From: Roseomonas aerilata DSM 19363
Lineage (GTDB): Bacteria; Pseudomonadota; Alphaproteobacteria; Acetobacterales; Acetobacteraceae
DNA length: 64,000 bases
Direction of reading: 5' to 3'
Assembly: GCF_000711725.1 (NCBI RefSeq)
Contig: NZ_JONP01000022.1
Location: 1-64,000 of the forward strand
Shown piece by piece: positions 25,525 to 36,936 of this stretch. Below the pieces are notes generated by a model, which saw only the letters and a program-made list of their open reading frames with translations, was not told the origin of the DNA and ran no database searches. A program made the position numbers and the translations under genes. Each line of letters opens with the position of its first letter. Position 1 is the stretch's first letter.

Positions 25525-27198
25525 ATGCCCAGCCCCCGCTCCCCGGCCACCGCCTCCGTCCGCGCGCCCGTCTCACGCCCGATCCCCGCCCTCGCGGCCG
25601 CGCTGGCCCTGGCCACGCTGGCGACGATCCTTCTCTGGTGGTTCCCCAACCGCCAGCAGGCCGCCGACGTGCCGATGCAGTCGGCGCGCTTCAACAGCGT
25701 CTCCTTCGCCCCCTTCCGCGACGGCCAGAGCCCTCTGCGCGACATCTTCCCCACTGCCGCGCAGGTGGAGGAGGACATCGCCCTCATCGCCCCGCGGGTG
25801 CGCGCCATCCGCAGCTACGCGAGCATCGAGGGCAGCTACGAGGTGGCCGAGATCGCGGGGCGACACGGGCTGAAGATGTGGAAGGGCGCCTGGCTCGGCC
25901 GCGATCTCCGCCAGAACGGTCGCGAGATCGACGCCCTGATCGCGACGGCCAATCGCCACCCCGATGTCGTGGAGCGCGTGGTGGTCGGCAACGAGGTGCT
26001 GCTGCGCCGCGACCTGCCGGTGGAGGAGCTGGCCCGCCAGCTCGACCGCGTGAAGGCCGCCGTCCGCCAGCCCGTCACCTATGCCGATGTCTGGGAATTC
26101 TGGGCCCAGTTCCCCGAACTCGCTGAGCACGTGGACATCATCACCATCCACATCCTGCCGTACTGGGAGGACGAGCCGCTGGGCGTGGACCGCGCCATGG
26201 CCCACACGCGGGACGTCTATCGCCGGATGAAGGCGATGTTCCCGGGCAAGCCCATCGCCATCGGCGAGATCGGCTGGCCAAGCGCCGGCCGCTGGCGGGA
26301 GGCCGCCGTGCCGTCGCGCGTGGAGCAGGCGGTCTTTATGCGCCGCTTCATCCAGCTCTCCCAGGAGGAGGGCTTCGACTACAACTTCATCGAGGCCTTC
26401 GACCAGGTTTGGAAATACCGCAACGAGGGCACGGTCGGCGCTGCCTGGGGCCTCTGGACTGCCGACCGCCAGCCGAAATTCGACCTATCCGGCCCCGTGC
26501 GGGAGAACCCCTGGTGGGCCTGGTACGCCGCCGCCGCACTGGCGCTCTCGGGCGCGATGTTCGCCGCCACCGCCCGCCTCTGGCCCCGCGCCCCGGCCTG
26601 GCCGCTCGCGGTGCTGGCGACGGCCCTCGGCAACGCCCTCGCCTATGCCTTCTGCGGCGGCTGGCCCTATGCCTTCGACGAGCACCTGAAGCTCGCGGCC
26701 ATCGTGAACCTCCTTGGGCAGTCGCTCCTCGCGGTGCTGCTGCTCCGCCGCGCCGGCGCCCGGCTCTCGGGCGACCCGGTGGAGCCCACCCGCAACGGTG
26801 CCCAGGCGAGCGCCAACGTCCGCGCCCTCTTCCGCGGCCGGATGTGGTTTCGGGACTGGCGGGCCTTTGCCTTCGAGGACTTGCTCTTCCTCTTCACTTT
26901 CACCGCGGCGCTGCTGCAACTGATGCTGCTCTTCGACCCGCGCTACCGCGACTTCCCCTTCCCGACCTTCGCGGTGCCCCTGGTGGCGATCATCGCCCGC
27001 GCCCTGCTACGCGACCTGCCGCGCCGGGGCGGCGGCTGGGCGGAATGGGTGGCGGGCGGCACGCTGCTGGCCTGCGCCGTCGCGAGTGCCGTGATGGAGG
27101 GGCCCCATAACCTCCAGGCCTTGGGCTGGAGCGCCTGCGCCATCGGGCTGGCCGTGCCGCCCCTGCTCCGCGTCGGGCCCGCCGCGCGGGCGGGCTGA
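25525..27198 (+). CDS. GH17-type membrane glycosidase/transglycosylase (NdvC-like beta-glucan enzyme)
   Basis: A 557-residue protein. A signal anchor (residues 20-42) leads into a GH17 TIM barrel (about 50-345): FNSVSFAPF, RAIRSYASIEG, the acid/base Glu in VVVGNEVLLR, YADVWEFW, and the nucleophile Glu in IGEIGWPSAG. The C-terminal 200 residues hold about six membrane helices. This layout matches beta-1,3/1,6-glucan proteins of rhizobia such as NdvC, which take part in making cyclic or branched periplasmic glucans. Either glucan hydrolysis or transfer is possible. The start at 25525 is preferred to 25447, which adds a stretch unlike the family. Confidence 0.75.
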   Translation: MPSPRSPATASVRAPVSRPIPALAAALALATLATILLWWFPNRQQAADVPMQSARFNSVSFAPFRDGQSPLRDIFPTAAQVEEDIALIAPRVRAIRSYASIEGSYEVAEIAGRHGLKMWKGAWLGRDLRQNGREIDALIATANRHPDVVERVVVGNEVLLRRDLPVEELARQLDRVKAAVRQPVTYADVWEFWAQFPELAEHVDIITIHILPYWEDEPLGVDRAMAHTRDVYRRMKAMFPGKPIAIGEIGWPSAGRWREAAVPSRVEQAVFMRRFIQLSQEEGFDYNFIEAFDQVWKYRNEGTVGAAWGLWTADRQPKFDLSGPVRENPWWAWYAAAALALSGAMFAATARLWPRAPAWPLAVLATALGNALAYAFCGGWPYAFDEHLKLAAIVNLLGQSLLAVLLLRRAGARLSGDPVEPTRNGAQASANVRALFRGRMWFRDWRAFAFEDLLFLFTFTAALLQLMLLFDPRYRDFPFPTFAVPLVAIIARALLRDLPRRGGGWAEWVAGGTLLACAVASAVMEGPHNLQALGWSACAIGLAVPPLLRVGPAARAG

Positions 27199-27322
27199 CA
27201 CCTGGGGAACCGGGAAGGCGAGGGGCCGCGCAACGGAGGCCACGGGCGCGGCGTTCTGATCAGCGTCGCCGGGCGGGCGGCCTCTTGACCACCCCCGAAA
27301 TCAGCCAGGAAGGCGATCCCCC

Positions 27323-27826
27323 ATGGGCCTCTTCTCCAAGCCGATCAAAACCCTGGACGATCTCTTCGTCCACACCCTCCAGGACATCTACTACGCCGAG
27401 AATCGCATCACGAAGGCGCTGCCGAAGATGATCGACAAGGCAACGGACCCGCAGCTCCGCCAGGGCTTCGAGCTGCACCTGCAGGAGACGCGCAACCAGA
27501 TCGTCCGCCTGGAGAAGGTCTTCCAAATGCACGGCCAGCCCGTGAAGGGCGTCACCTGCGCCGCCATGGACGGCATCCTCGAGGAAGCCGAGGAGATCAT
27601 GGGCGACGTGGCCGACAAGGAGGTGCTCGACGCCGCCATGCTCGCCGCCGCCCAGGCGGTGGAGCACTACGAGATCACCCGCTACGGCACCCTGGTCGCC
27701 TTCGCCCGCCAGCTCGGCCGCGCCGACTGCGCCGCGGTTCTCGAGGAGAACCTCGAGGAGGAGAAGGCGACCGACAAGAAACTGACCGCTCTCGCCGAGA
27801 GCAAGGTCAACCGAATGGCTGCCTGA
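27323..27826 (+). CDS. DUF892 (YciE/YciF-like) ferritin-like protein, copy 3
   Basis: A 167-residue protein with a full DUF892 pattern: LDDLFVHTLQDIYYAENRITKALPKMI, LHLQETRNQIVRLEKVF, AAQAVEHYEITRYGTLVAFA and LEEEKATDKKLTALAE. It is closest to the canonical YciF/YciE form of the three in this window. Family members are stress-induced ferritin-like dimers; no reaction is known. It is a single gene with a terminator-like hairpin downstream. AGGAAGGCG precedes the ATG. Confidence 0.9.
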   Translation: MGLFSKPIKTLDDLFVHTLQDIYYAENRITKALPKMIDKATDPQLRQGFELHLQETRNQIVRLEKVFQMHGQPVKGVTCAAMDGILEEAEEIMGDVADKEVLDAAMLAAAQAVEHYEITRYGTLVAFARQLGRADCAAVLEENLEEEKATDKKLTALAESKVNRMAA

Positions 27827-27861
27827 GCGTTTCAGGATCTGCCTAGGATCCACCAGGGCGG

Positions 27862-27904
27862 GAGGCCGGCCGGAAGTCCATTGCGGACGGAAGGCCGGCT
27901 TTTC
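27862..27904 (+). terminator. Hairpin with T run after DUF892 copy 3
   Basis: AGGCCGGCC pairs with GGCCGGCT around an inner GTCC/GGAC stem, followed by TTTT. It lies about 40 bases past the stop at 27826 and looks like a Rho-independent terminator. Confidence 0.6.
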
Positions 27905-27916
27905 CCTGCCCCGCCT

Positions 27917-28234
27917 TCAGGAAAGCCCGGCCAGCCGCGCCGCCAGCGCTGCGGCATCTCCCTCCACGCGCAAGGTCTTTTCCCGCGACGTGGAGCCCTG
28001 TGCGACAATGATCCGGGATGGTGCCACCGCGAGCGCCTCCGCAACCAGGGCGCAGACCGCCCGGTTCGCGCGCCCGTCCTCCGGCGCCTCGTTTACCGAG
28101 ACTTTCAGCCGCGGTCCGTCCACCCCTTCGGCGATTCCGCCCAGCCCGGCCCGTCTGGCACGCGGCTGAGTTTTAACCCGTAGCTCGACCCCGCCTTCCA
28201 CGGCACGCCACGGAAGGTCGTGCTTCGGGATCAC
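27917..28234 (-). CDS. DUF167 (YggU) family protein
   Basis: A 105-residue cytoplasmic protein. The DUF167 core is clear: VELRVKTQPRARRAGLGG, LKVSVNEAPEDGRANRAV, and APSRIIVAQGSTSREKTLRV. Structures of the family show a small alpha/beta fold; the function is unknown. The start is GTG at 28234, whose GTGA overlaps the TGA stop of the upstream membrane protein gene, indicating translational coupling. No ATG exists in the open frame at the right place. Confidence 0.85.
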   Translation of the reverse strand: MIPKHDLPWRAVEGGVELRVKTQPRARRAGLGGIAEGVDGPRLKVSVNEAPEDGRANRAVCALVAEALAVAPSRIIVAQGSTSREKTLRVEGDAAALAARLAGLS

Positions 28235-28626
28235 CCTCGGCGGGCCGTCCGTGAGGAGGGCACCTGCGCACGGGCATTCGCCTCCACCCAGGCCCAGGCG
28301 CCGAGCGCGACCCCGATCATCCCCCAGGTGGCGTTGAAGTTCAGTACCGCGATCACGCCCAGGGCCACGGCTGCGGCGCGCACCGCGAGCGGCGCCCCGA
28401 GGAAGGCCCAGAAGCCCAGCAGCATCGCCCCTGCGCCCCAGAGCTGCCAGTGCTGCAGCCAGAGCAGCGCCGCCCGCGGCCGGCAGGCGAGCGGCGCCCC
28501 GGCGAGGTCGAGGCAGATCGCCCCCCAGGCCCGCGGCTCCACGTAAACGTGGCGATAGGCGGTCATCAACCCGATGGCGGCGGCCACGGAGAGAAGCGCC
28601 CAGAGATCGCGTCTGGAGAAGGTCAT
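28231..28626 (-). CDS. Small integral membrane protein, hypothetical
   Basis: A 131-residue protein with about four hydrophobic segments (near 8-27, 48-70, 74-93 and 95-113) and a polar, Arg-rich tail. It has few charged residues in between and no motif I can tie to a family. It overlaps the DUF167 gene by four bases, as often seen for YggT-YggU pairs, but the sequence does not look like YggT. Start 28626 (MTFSRRDLW) follows a plausible purine-rich stretch; a start 45 bases upstream is possible. Confidence 0.6.
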   Translation of the reverse strand: MTFSRRDLWALLSVAAAIGLMTAYRHVYVEPRAWGAICLDLAGAPLACRPRAALLWLQHWQLWGAGAMLLGFWAFLGAPLAVRAAAVALGVIAVLNFNATWGMIGVALGAWAWVEANARAQVPSSRTARRG

Positions 28627-28769
28627 GCCACGGAGATCGCGCAGCGCGGCGCGCGGTGCAAGCGGCATCATTGGGGCAGGCCCGCCACCATCCCGCGCGA
28701 TTCCCGCACGGGGGCGCGACGCGGGGCGGGAACCTTGAACCCCGTGCCGGGCACGCGACCTGAAGGGCC

Positions 28770-29612
28770 ATGAAACTCCCCTTTCTCGACCGTACCCCGC
28801 GCGTGGCCGTCGTCCGGCTGCAGGGCCTGATCGCCCCCCGCGCCAACGGCTTCGCCGGGCCCACCCTCTCCGCCGCCGCGCTCGATCCGGTGCTGGAGCG
28901 CGCCTTCGGGTTGAAGCACCTCGCGGGCGTCGTGCTCGCCATCAACTCCCCCGGCGGCTCCCCCGCCCAGTCCTCGCTCATCGCCGCCCGCATCCGGCAA
29001 CTGGCGGGAGAGAAGGGCGTGCCCGTCATCGCCTGCGTAGAGGACGCGGCGGCCTCCGGCGGCTACTGGCTGGCCTGCGCGGCCGATGAGATCGTGGCCG
29101 ATCCTACCTCCATCATCGGCTCCATCGGCGTCATCTCCTCCGGCTTCGGCTTCGAGGAGGCGATCACGCGCCTGGGCATCGAGCGCCGGCTGGTTACCGC
29201 CGGCGAGGACAAGTCCTTCCTCGATCCCTTCCGCCCCACCGACCCCGCCCAGCAGGAACGCCTGCGCGACCTCATGGCCGGTCTGCACCGCGAGTTCATC
29301 GACTGGGTCGAGTCCCGCCGCGGCCCCCGGCTGAGGCGCGAGGGCGAGCCCCTGTTCAGCGGCCGCTTCTGGACGGGCCGACGCGCCCTGGAACTCGGCC
29401 TGGTGGATCGCCTCGGCGACCTCCGCGGGGAGGTGGAGCGCCGCTTCGGCAAGGAGGCGAAGATCGTTCCCCTCGGCGCCCGCCGCCCTCGGCTCCCCTG
29501 GCGTCTGCTCTCGGGCGCGGCGCTTGGCTCAGCCTGGACGCCGGAGGCCGTGGCTGAAGGGGCGCTCTCGGCCATCGAGGCGCGTGGGGCCTGGAACCGG
29601 CTTGGGCTCTGA
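28770..29612 (+). CDS. S49 family signal-peptide peptidase (SppA/SohB-like)
   Basis: A 280-residue serine protease with the short, single-domain SppA layout. It has VVLAINSPGGSPAQS (oxyanion region), the nucleophile Ser in DAAASGGYWLAC, and the catalytic Lys in TAGEDKSFLDPF, which together form the Ser-Lys dyad. No N-terminal transmembrane anchor is evident, unlike SohB, so it may be cytoplasmic or loosely membrane-bound. It probably degrades leftover signal peptides or quality-control substrates. Dispersed repeat copy B begins 24 bases after the stop. Confidence 0.88.
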   Translation: MKLPFLDRTPRVAVVRLQGLIAPRANGFAGPTLSAAALDPVLERAFGLKHLAGVVLAINSPGGSPAQSSLIAARIRQLAGEKGVPVIACVEDAAASGGYWLACAADEIVADPTSIIGSIGVISSGFGFEEAITRLGIERRLVTAGEDKSFLDPFRPTDPAQQERLRDLMAGLHREFIDWVESRRGPRLRREGEPLFSGRFWTGRRALELGLVDRLGDLRGEVERRFGKEAKIVPLGARRPRLPWRLLSGAALGSAWTPEAVAEGALSAIEARGAWNRLGL

Positions 29613-29635
29613 GCCCTTCTGAGGGGCCGACGCCC

Positions 29636-29882
29636 GTGACTCCGGGGAGAGAAAGAAGGAATTCTTCCTCTCCCCGGACCCCTCACCATCATCTTTTTCT
29701 GTGAGTCAGAATGTCTTGGGCTCCGGTGCGCCTCGGGGCGTGGACCCGAGGCGACTGCTCTAACAGGAAGGGCACGAGGAGAGCGCCGGCCTCAATCGCC
29801 GCATCCGCGACAGCCGGAGGGGGATCCAAGGGCCTCAGGCCCTTGGCGGGTGAGGTCTGGAGAGGGCAGGGCCCTCTCCAGG
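29636..29882 (+). repeat. Dispersed hairpin repeat, copy B
   Basis: Second copy of the roughly 240-bp element, between the S49 peptidase gene and glyQ, in the orientation of both. The first stem is at 29644-29675 (GGGGAGAGAAAGAA with a GGAA loop; one A-C mismatch relative to copy C). It continues through the CCATCATCTTTTTCT tract, CGCCTCGGGGC/GACCCGAGGCG, CCAAGGGCCT/AGGCCCTTGG and ends in GGAGAGGGC/GCCCTCTCC at 29879. It lies within about 110 bases of the glyQ start and so probably lies in or near the glyQ promoter region. Confidence 0.9.
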
Positions 29883-29988
29883 GGGCGCGGGGTGCAGACC
29901 CCACCAGAACGGAATGACCTGGTCGCCCTATCGTGCGCCCGGGGCTTCCTTGCCGGGCGCGGGGAGCCGCCCCTATACCGGCCGCGCC

Positions 29989-30897
29989 ATGACCAGCCCC
30001 ATCCTCGCCGCGGGCGAGACCCGGAACCCTGCCGGCGAGACCCGGCCGCTTCCCTTCCAGGACATGATCCTGGCGCTGCACGCCTTCTGGTCCCGCCAGG
30101 GCTGCGCCATCCTGCAGCCCTATGACATGGAGATGGGGGCTGGCACCTTCCACCCGGCCACCACGCTGCGCGCTCTAGGGCCGAAGCCCTGGCGGGCCGC
30201 TTATGTGCAGCCGAGCCGCCGGCCGTCGGACGGGCGCTACGGCAACAACCCCAATCGACTGGGCGCCTATTACCAGTACCAGGTCATCATGAAGCCGAGT
30301 CCGCCCGATCCGCAGTCCCTGCTGATCGAGAGCTACCGCGCCATCGGCATCGACCCGATGCTGCACGACATCCGCTTCGTGGAGGACGACTGGGAGAGCC
30401 CCACCCTCGGCGCCTGGGGCCTGGGCTGGGAGGTCTGGTGCGACGGGATGGAGGTGACGCAGTTCACCTATTTCCAGCAGGTCGGCGGCATCTCCTGCGC
30501 GGTTCCCTCCTGCGAGCTGACCTACGGGCTGGAGCGCCTGGCGATGTACATCCAGGGCGTCGAGAATGTGTACGACCTCGCCTTCAACTCGGCTGGCCTG
30601 ACCTATGGCGACGTGTTCCTGCGGAACGAGCGTGAATTCTCCGCCTACTCCTTCGAGCACGCGAACGTGCCCGTGCTGTTCCGCCACTTCGCGGAGGCGG
30701 AGGAGGAGTGCAACGCCCTCTGCGACGCGGGCCTGCCGCTGCCGGCCTATGATCAGTGCATCAAGGCCAGCCACAGCTTCAACCTGCTGGACGCCCGCGG
30801 CGCCATCAGCGTGACGGAGCGCGCGGCCTATATCGGCCGCGTGCGGGCACTGGCAAAGCGCTGCTGCGAAGGCTGGCTGGCGGGGGAGGCCGCCTGA
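29989..30897 (+). CDS. glyQ: Glycyl-tRNA synthetase alpha subunit
   Basis: A 302-residue class II synthetase subunit of the bacterial alpha2beta2 glycyl-tRNA synthetase. Typical sequences are seen: [54 protein letters not shown] (motif 2 with the Arg), YQVIMKPSP and [16 protein letters not shown] (motif 3). These are quoted in parts of one continuous conserved run. The start at 29989 removes an unlike N-terminal stretch. It overlaps glyS as TGATG, so the two subunits are translationally coupled. Confidence 0.96.
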   Translation: MTSPILAAGETRNPAGETRPLPFQDMILALHAFWSRQGCAILQPYDMEMGAGTFHPATTLRALGPKPWRAAYVQPSRRPSDGRYGNNPNRLGAYYQYQVIMKPSPPDPQSLLIESYRAIGIDPMLHDIRFVEDDWESPTLGAWGLGWEVWCDGMEVTQFTYFQQVGGISCAVPSCELTYGLERLAMYIQGVENVYDLAFNSAGLTYGDVFLRNEREFSAYSFEHANVPVLFRHFAEAEEECNALCDAGLPLPAYDQCIKASHSFNLLDARGAISVTERAAYIGRVRALAKRCCEGWLAGEAA

Positions 30898-33134
30898 TGG
30901 CCGAGCTCCTGCTCGAACTCCTCTCCGAGGAGATTCCCGCCCGCATGCAGGCCCGCGCGGCCGAGGACCTCGCGCGGCTGCTGCCGGAGGCGCTGAAGCC
31001 CGCCGGGCTGGCGCTGGAGGCTCCGCGTACCCTGCACGGCCCGCGCCGCATCGCGCTCGTCGCGGGGTTGCCCGCCGCGACGCCGGCCAGCGAGCGCGAG
31101 GAGAAGGGCCCCCGCCTCGGCGCCCCTGAAGCCGCGCTTGGCGGCTTCGCCCGCAAGCACGCGCTGCCCGAAGCTGCCGTTGCCGCCATGCGCTCGGCGA
31201 CCGGAGCAGCGGATGCGCCAGTCTATGAGGCGGAGGGGCTGACCATCCTCGCCCGCCCCGAGAAGTCCGGCGCCTCCTTCCTCCTGCGGCTGAGGAACCC
31301 CGCGCGGCCGAGCGCCGAGGTGCTGGCCGAGGCCATCCCCGCCCTCATCCGCCGCTTTCCCTGGCCGAAGTCGATGCGCTGGGGCACCTCGGACCTCATC
31401 TGGGTCCGCCCCCTCCAGCGCATCCTCTGCCTGCTCGACGGCGCCGTGGTGCCGCTGTCGCTCGCCGAGGGCGACGATGCCGCGCACGGCCTGCGCTCGG
31501 CGGATCTGACCGAAGGCCACCGCATCCAGTCCCCCGGCGCCTTCCCCGTCGCCTCCGCCGCGGAATACGAGGCGGGCCTGCGGGAGCGTTCCGTCATTCC
31601 CGACGCTGCCGAGCGCGAGCGGATGATCGAGGCGGGCCTCGCCGCCCTGGCTGAGGCCGAGGGGCTTGAGGTGGTGCCCGACCGCGGGTTGCTGGCCGAG
31701 GTCGCGGGCCTGGTCGAATGGCCCGTGCCCCTGCTCGGCCGTATCGACGACGCCTTCATGGATCTGCCGCCCGAGCTGATGCGGACGACCATGCGGGTGA
31801 ACCAGCGCTACTTCGCCCTTCGTCATAAGGACGGCCGCCCCGCCGCCCGCTTCGCCCTCGTCGCCAACATCGCGGCGCATGACGGCGGCGCGGCGATCGT
31901 CGGCGGCAACGAGCGGGTGCTGCGCGCCCGCCTCTCCGACGCGCGCTTCTTCTGGGACCTGGATCTCAAGCAGCCGCTCGAGTCCTTCCTGCCGAAGCTC
32001 GACGCCGCCGTCTTCCATGCCAAGCTCGGCACCCAGGGCGACCGGGTCCGGCGGCTGGAGCGGCTGGCGCGGCACATCGCGCCGATGGTGGGCGCCGAGC
32101 CCGACCTCGCCGCCCTCGCCGCGCGCCTGGCCAAGGCCGACCTCGCCTCCGGCATGGTGGGCGAATTCCCGGAACTGCAGGGCGTGATGGGCCGCTACTA
32201 CGCCCTGCACGCTGGCGAGGACCCGCGCGTGGCCGAGGCCATCGGCGCACATTACCGGCCGCTGGGACCGGGAGATGCCGTGCCGTCCGAGCCGGTGGCG
32301 GTGGCGGTCGCGCTGGCGGACAAGCTCGACCAGCTCGCCGGCTTCTTCGCGGCCGACGAGCGCCCGACCGGCTCCGGCGACCCGTACGCGCTGCGCCGGG
32401 CCGCGCTCGGCGTGATCCGCATCGTCCGCGAGAACCGCCTGCGCCTGCCGCTGGCCGATGCGGTCGCCGAGGCCTTCTTCGGCTACCCCATGGCACAGGG
32501 CAGCACTGCCACGCCGGAGTTCGGCATGGCAGTGGCCGCGGAGCGGATGAATGCCGGCTGGAAGCCGCCCGCCGATTCATCGCACCCGCCCATGGTCGCG
32601 GCCTTCGCGCAGGGCGTGGTGGAGTTCCTCGCCGAGCGCCTGCGTGTTCAGATGCGGGCCGAGGGGCTGCGTCACGACCTCGTGGCCGCCGCCTTCGGCA
32701 CCTCGGGCGACGACGACCTGAACCGGCTGCTCGCCCGCGCGGACGCGCTGCGCGACTTCCTCTCCACGCCCGAGGGAACCGACCTGCTCGCCGCCTATCG
32801 CCGGGCGGCGAACATCCTGCGGATCGAGGAGAAGAAGGACGGACGGAGCTACGCCGCCGCCATCATCCCCGACCTCCTCCGCGCGCCCGAGGAGATCGCC
32901 CTCGCCGCCGCGCTTGAGGCCGCGCGGCCAGCGGTGGGCGCCGCGCTCGGGCGCGAGGACTTCGAGGGCGCGATGGCAGCCCTGGCGCCTTTGCGGGCCC
33001 CGGTCGATGCCTTTTTTGATCGGGTAACCGTTAACGACCCGGATAGGGCTCTGCGCGAGAACCGGCTAGGATTGCTGGCGATGCTGCGCGGGGCCATGGA
33101 CGAGCTCGCCGACATCGCGCGCATCGAGGCTTGA
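30897..33134 (+). CDS. glyS: Glycyl-tRNA synthetase beta subunit
   Basis: A 745-residue beta subunit that carries tRNA recognition for the alpha2beta2 enzyme. It opens LLLELLSEEIPARMQ, contains FPWPKSMRWG, LIWVRPL, PPELMRTTMRVNQRYFAL and KLDQLAGFFAADERPTGSGDPYALRRAALG, and ends with a DALR-like anticodon-binding helical region (about 600-740). It is somewhat longer than the usual 690 residues. The ATG overlaps the glyQ stop. It is followed 11 bases later by ppdK, so glyQ-glyS-ppdK are probably one operon, an order common in alphaproteobacteria. Confidence 0.95.
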   Translation: MAELLLELLSEEIPARMQARAAEDLARLLPEALKPAGLALEAPRTLHGPRRIALVAGLPAATPASEREEKGPRLGAPEAALGGFARKHALPEAAVAAMRSATGAADAPVYEAEGLTILARPEKSGASFLLRLRNPARPSAEVLAEAIPALIRRFPWPKSMRWGTSDLIWVRPLQRILCLLDGAVVPLSLAEGDDAAHGLRSADLTEGHRIQSPGAFPVASAAEYEAGLRERSVIPDAAERERMIEAGLAALAEAEGLEVVPDRGLLAEVAGLVEWPVPLLGRIDDAFMDLPPELMRTTMRVNQRYFALRHKDGRPAARFALVANIAAHDGGAAIVGGNERVLRARLSDARFFWDLDLKQPLESFLPKLDAAVFHAKLGTQGDRVRRLERLARHIAPMVGAEPDLAALAARLAKADLASGMVGEFPELQGVMGRYYALHAGEDPRVAEAIGAHYRPLGPGDAVPSEPVAVAVALADKLDQLAGFFAADERPTGSGDPYALRRAALGVIRIVRENRLRLPLADAVAEAFFGYPMAQGSTATPEFGMAVAAERMNAGWKPPADSSHPPMVAAFAQGVVEFLAERLRVQMRAEGLRHDLVAAAFGTSGDDDLNRLLARADALRDFLSTPEGTDLLAAYRRAANILRIEEKKDGRSYAAAIIPDLLRAPEEIALAAALEAARPAVGAALGREDFEGAMAALAPLRAPVDAFFDRVTVNDPDRALRENRLGLLAMLRGAMDELADIARIEA

Positions 33135-33145
33135 AGGAACAGGTC

Positions 33146-35830
<2,685 letters not shown>

Positions 35831-35841
35831 GGGCGGTGTTG

Positions 35842-36088
35842 GTGACTCCGGGGAGAGGAAGAAGGAATTCTTCCTCTCCCCGGACCCCTCACCATCATCT
35901 TTTTCTTCGAGTCTGCATCACTGAACGGCCGGTGCGCCTCGGGTCTTGGACCCGAGGCGACTGCACGCACAGGAAAGGCACCAGAAGAAGCAAGGGCCTC
36001 CATCATCGCATCCGCGACAGTCAGATGGGGATCCAAGGGCCTCAGGCCCTTGGCGGGTGAGGTCCGGAGAGGGCAGAGCCCTCTCCAG
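35842..36088 (+). repeat. Dispersed hairpin repeat, copy C
   Basis: The best-preserved copy. It opens GTGACTCC, then a perfect 14-bp stem GGGGAGAGGAAGAA/TTCTTCCTCTCCCC with a GGAA loop (35850-35881), the CCATCATCTTTTTCTT tract, a perfect 11-bp stem CGCCTCGGGTC/GACCCGAGGCG with a TTG loop (35936-35960), CCAAGGGCCT/AGGCCCTTGG, and GGAGAGGGC/GCCCTCTCC ending at 36086. It fills the interval between ppdK and the convergent xthA gene. Confidence 0.92.
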
Positions 36089-36105
36089 GGCCGCAAGCAC
36101 GGTTC

Positions 36106-36936
36106 CTAAACCGCGACCTCTACCAGCACCGGCACATGATCACTCGTCTGGACCCAGTCCCGCGCGTCCTTCAGCACCGCGTGGCGCTTCAGGCCCGGCG
36201 CGAGGTCCTGGCTGACCCAGACATGGTCCAACCGTCGCCCGCGATTTGCCGCGCGCCAGTCCTTCGCGCGATAGGACCACCACGTGTAGAGCTTCTCCTC
36301 CGCCGGCACGAAGTGGCGGAGGGCGTCGTACCAGTTGCCCGCCTCCTGCCAGCGGGTGATGGCCTCCACCTCGACGGGCGTGTGCGAGACGACGCCGGCC
36401 ATCTGCTTGTGGCTCCAGACGTCGTGCTCCATCGGGGCAATGTTCAGGTCGCCGACGAGCACGGCGCGCCGGGCTTGCCCGCGCCCGGCGGTCCAGGCGG
36501 TCACCTCCGCCACGAAGTCCAGCTTATGGGCGAACTTCGGATTCACAGCCGGGTCGGGCACGTCCCCGCCGGCGGGGACGTAGAAGTTGTGCACCTCCAC
36601 CGGCCCGCCCGGCAGGTCCACGGAAACGCCGAGGTGCCGGCAGTCGCCCTTGCCGCACCAGTCCTGCCCGTCCGGTAGAACCGTCAGCGGATGGCGGGAG
36701 AGGACCGCGACGCCGTTGTAGCCCTTCATGCCCGTGATGACGCGGTGTTCGTAGCCGAGCGCGGCCGCGGCCTCGTGCGGGAAGTGCTCGTCCGGCGTCT
36801 TCGTCTCCTGCAGGCAGAGGACGTCGGGGTCGAGCGCCTCCACGACACCGGCGAGGAGCGGCGCGCGGAGGCGGACGGAGTTGATGTTCCAGGTGGCCAC
36901 GCGCAGCGGCGCGGCCACCGAGGAGAGTGCCGCCAT
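36106..36936 (-). CDS. xthA: Exodeoxyribonuclease III (AP endonuclease)
   Basis: A 276-residue EEP-fold nuclease for base-excision repair; it cleaves abasic sites and digests from 3' ends. Active-site motifs are complete: TWNINSVRLR (Asn), LCLQETKTPDE (metal Glu), VLVGDLNIAP (Asp/Asn), RLDHVWVS and TSDHVPVLVE (Asp-His). Its ATG overlaps the stop of the FAH-family gene as TGATG, so the pair is co-translated, though no functional link is evident. Confidence 0.94.
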   Translation of the reverse strand: MAALSSVAAPLRVATWNINSVRLRAPLLAGVVEALDPDVLCLQETKTPDEHFPHEAAAALGYEHRVITGMKGYNGVAVLSRHPLTVLPDGQDWCGKGDCRHLGVSVDLPGGPVEVHNFYVPAGGDVPDPAVNPKFAHKLDFVAEVTAWTAGRGQARRAVLVGDLNIAPMEHDVWSHKQMAGVVSHTPVEVEAITRWQEAGNWYDALRHFVPAEEKLYTWWSYRAKDWRAANRGRRLDHVWVSQDLAPGLKRHAVLKDARDWVQTSDHVPVLVEVAV

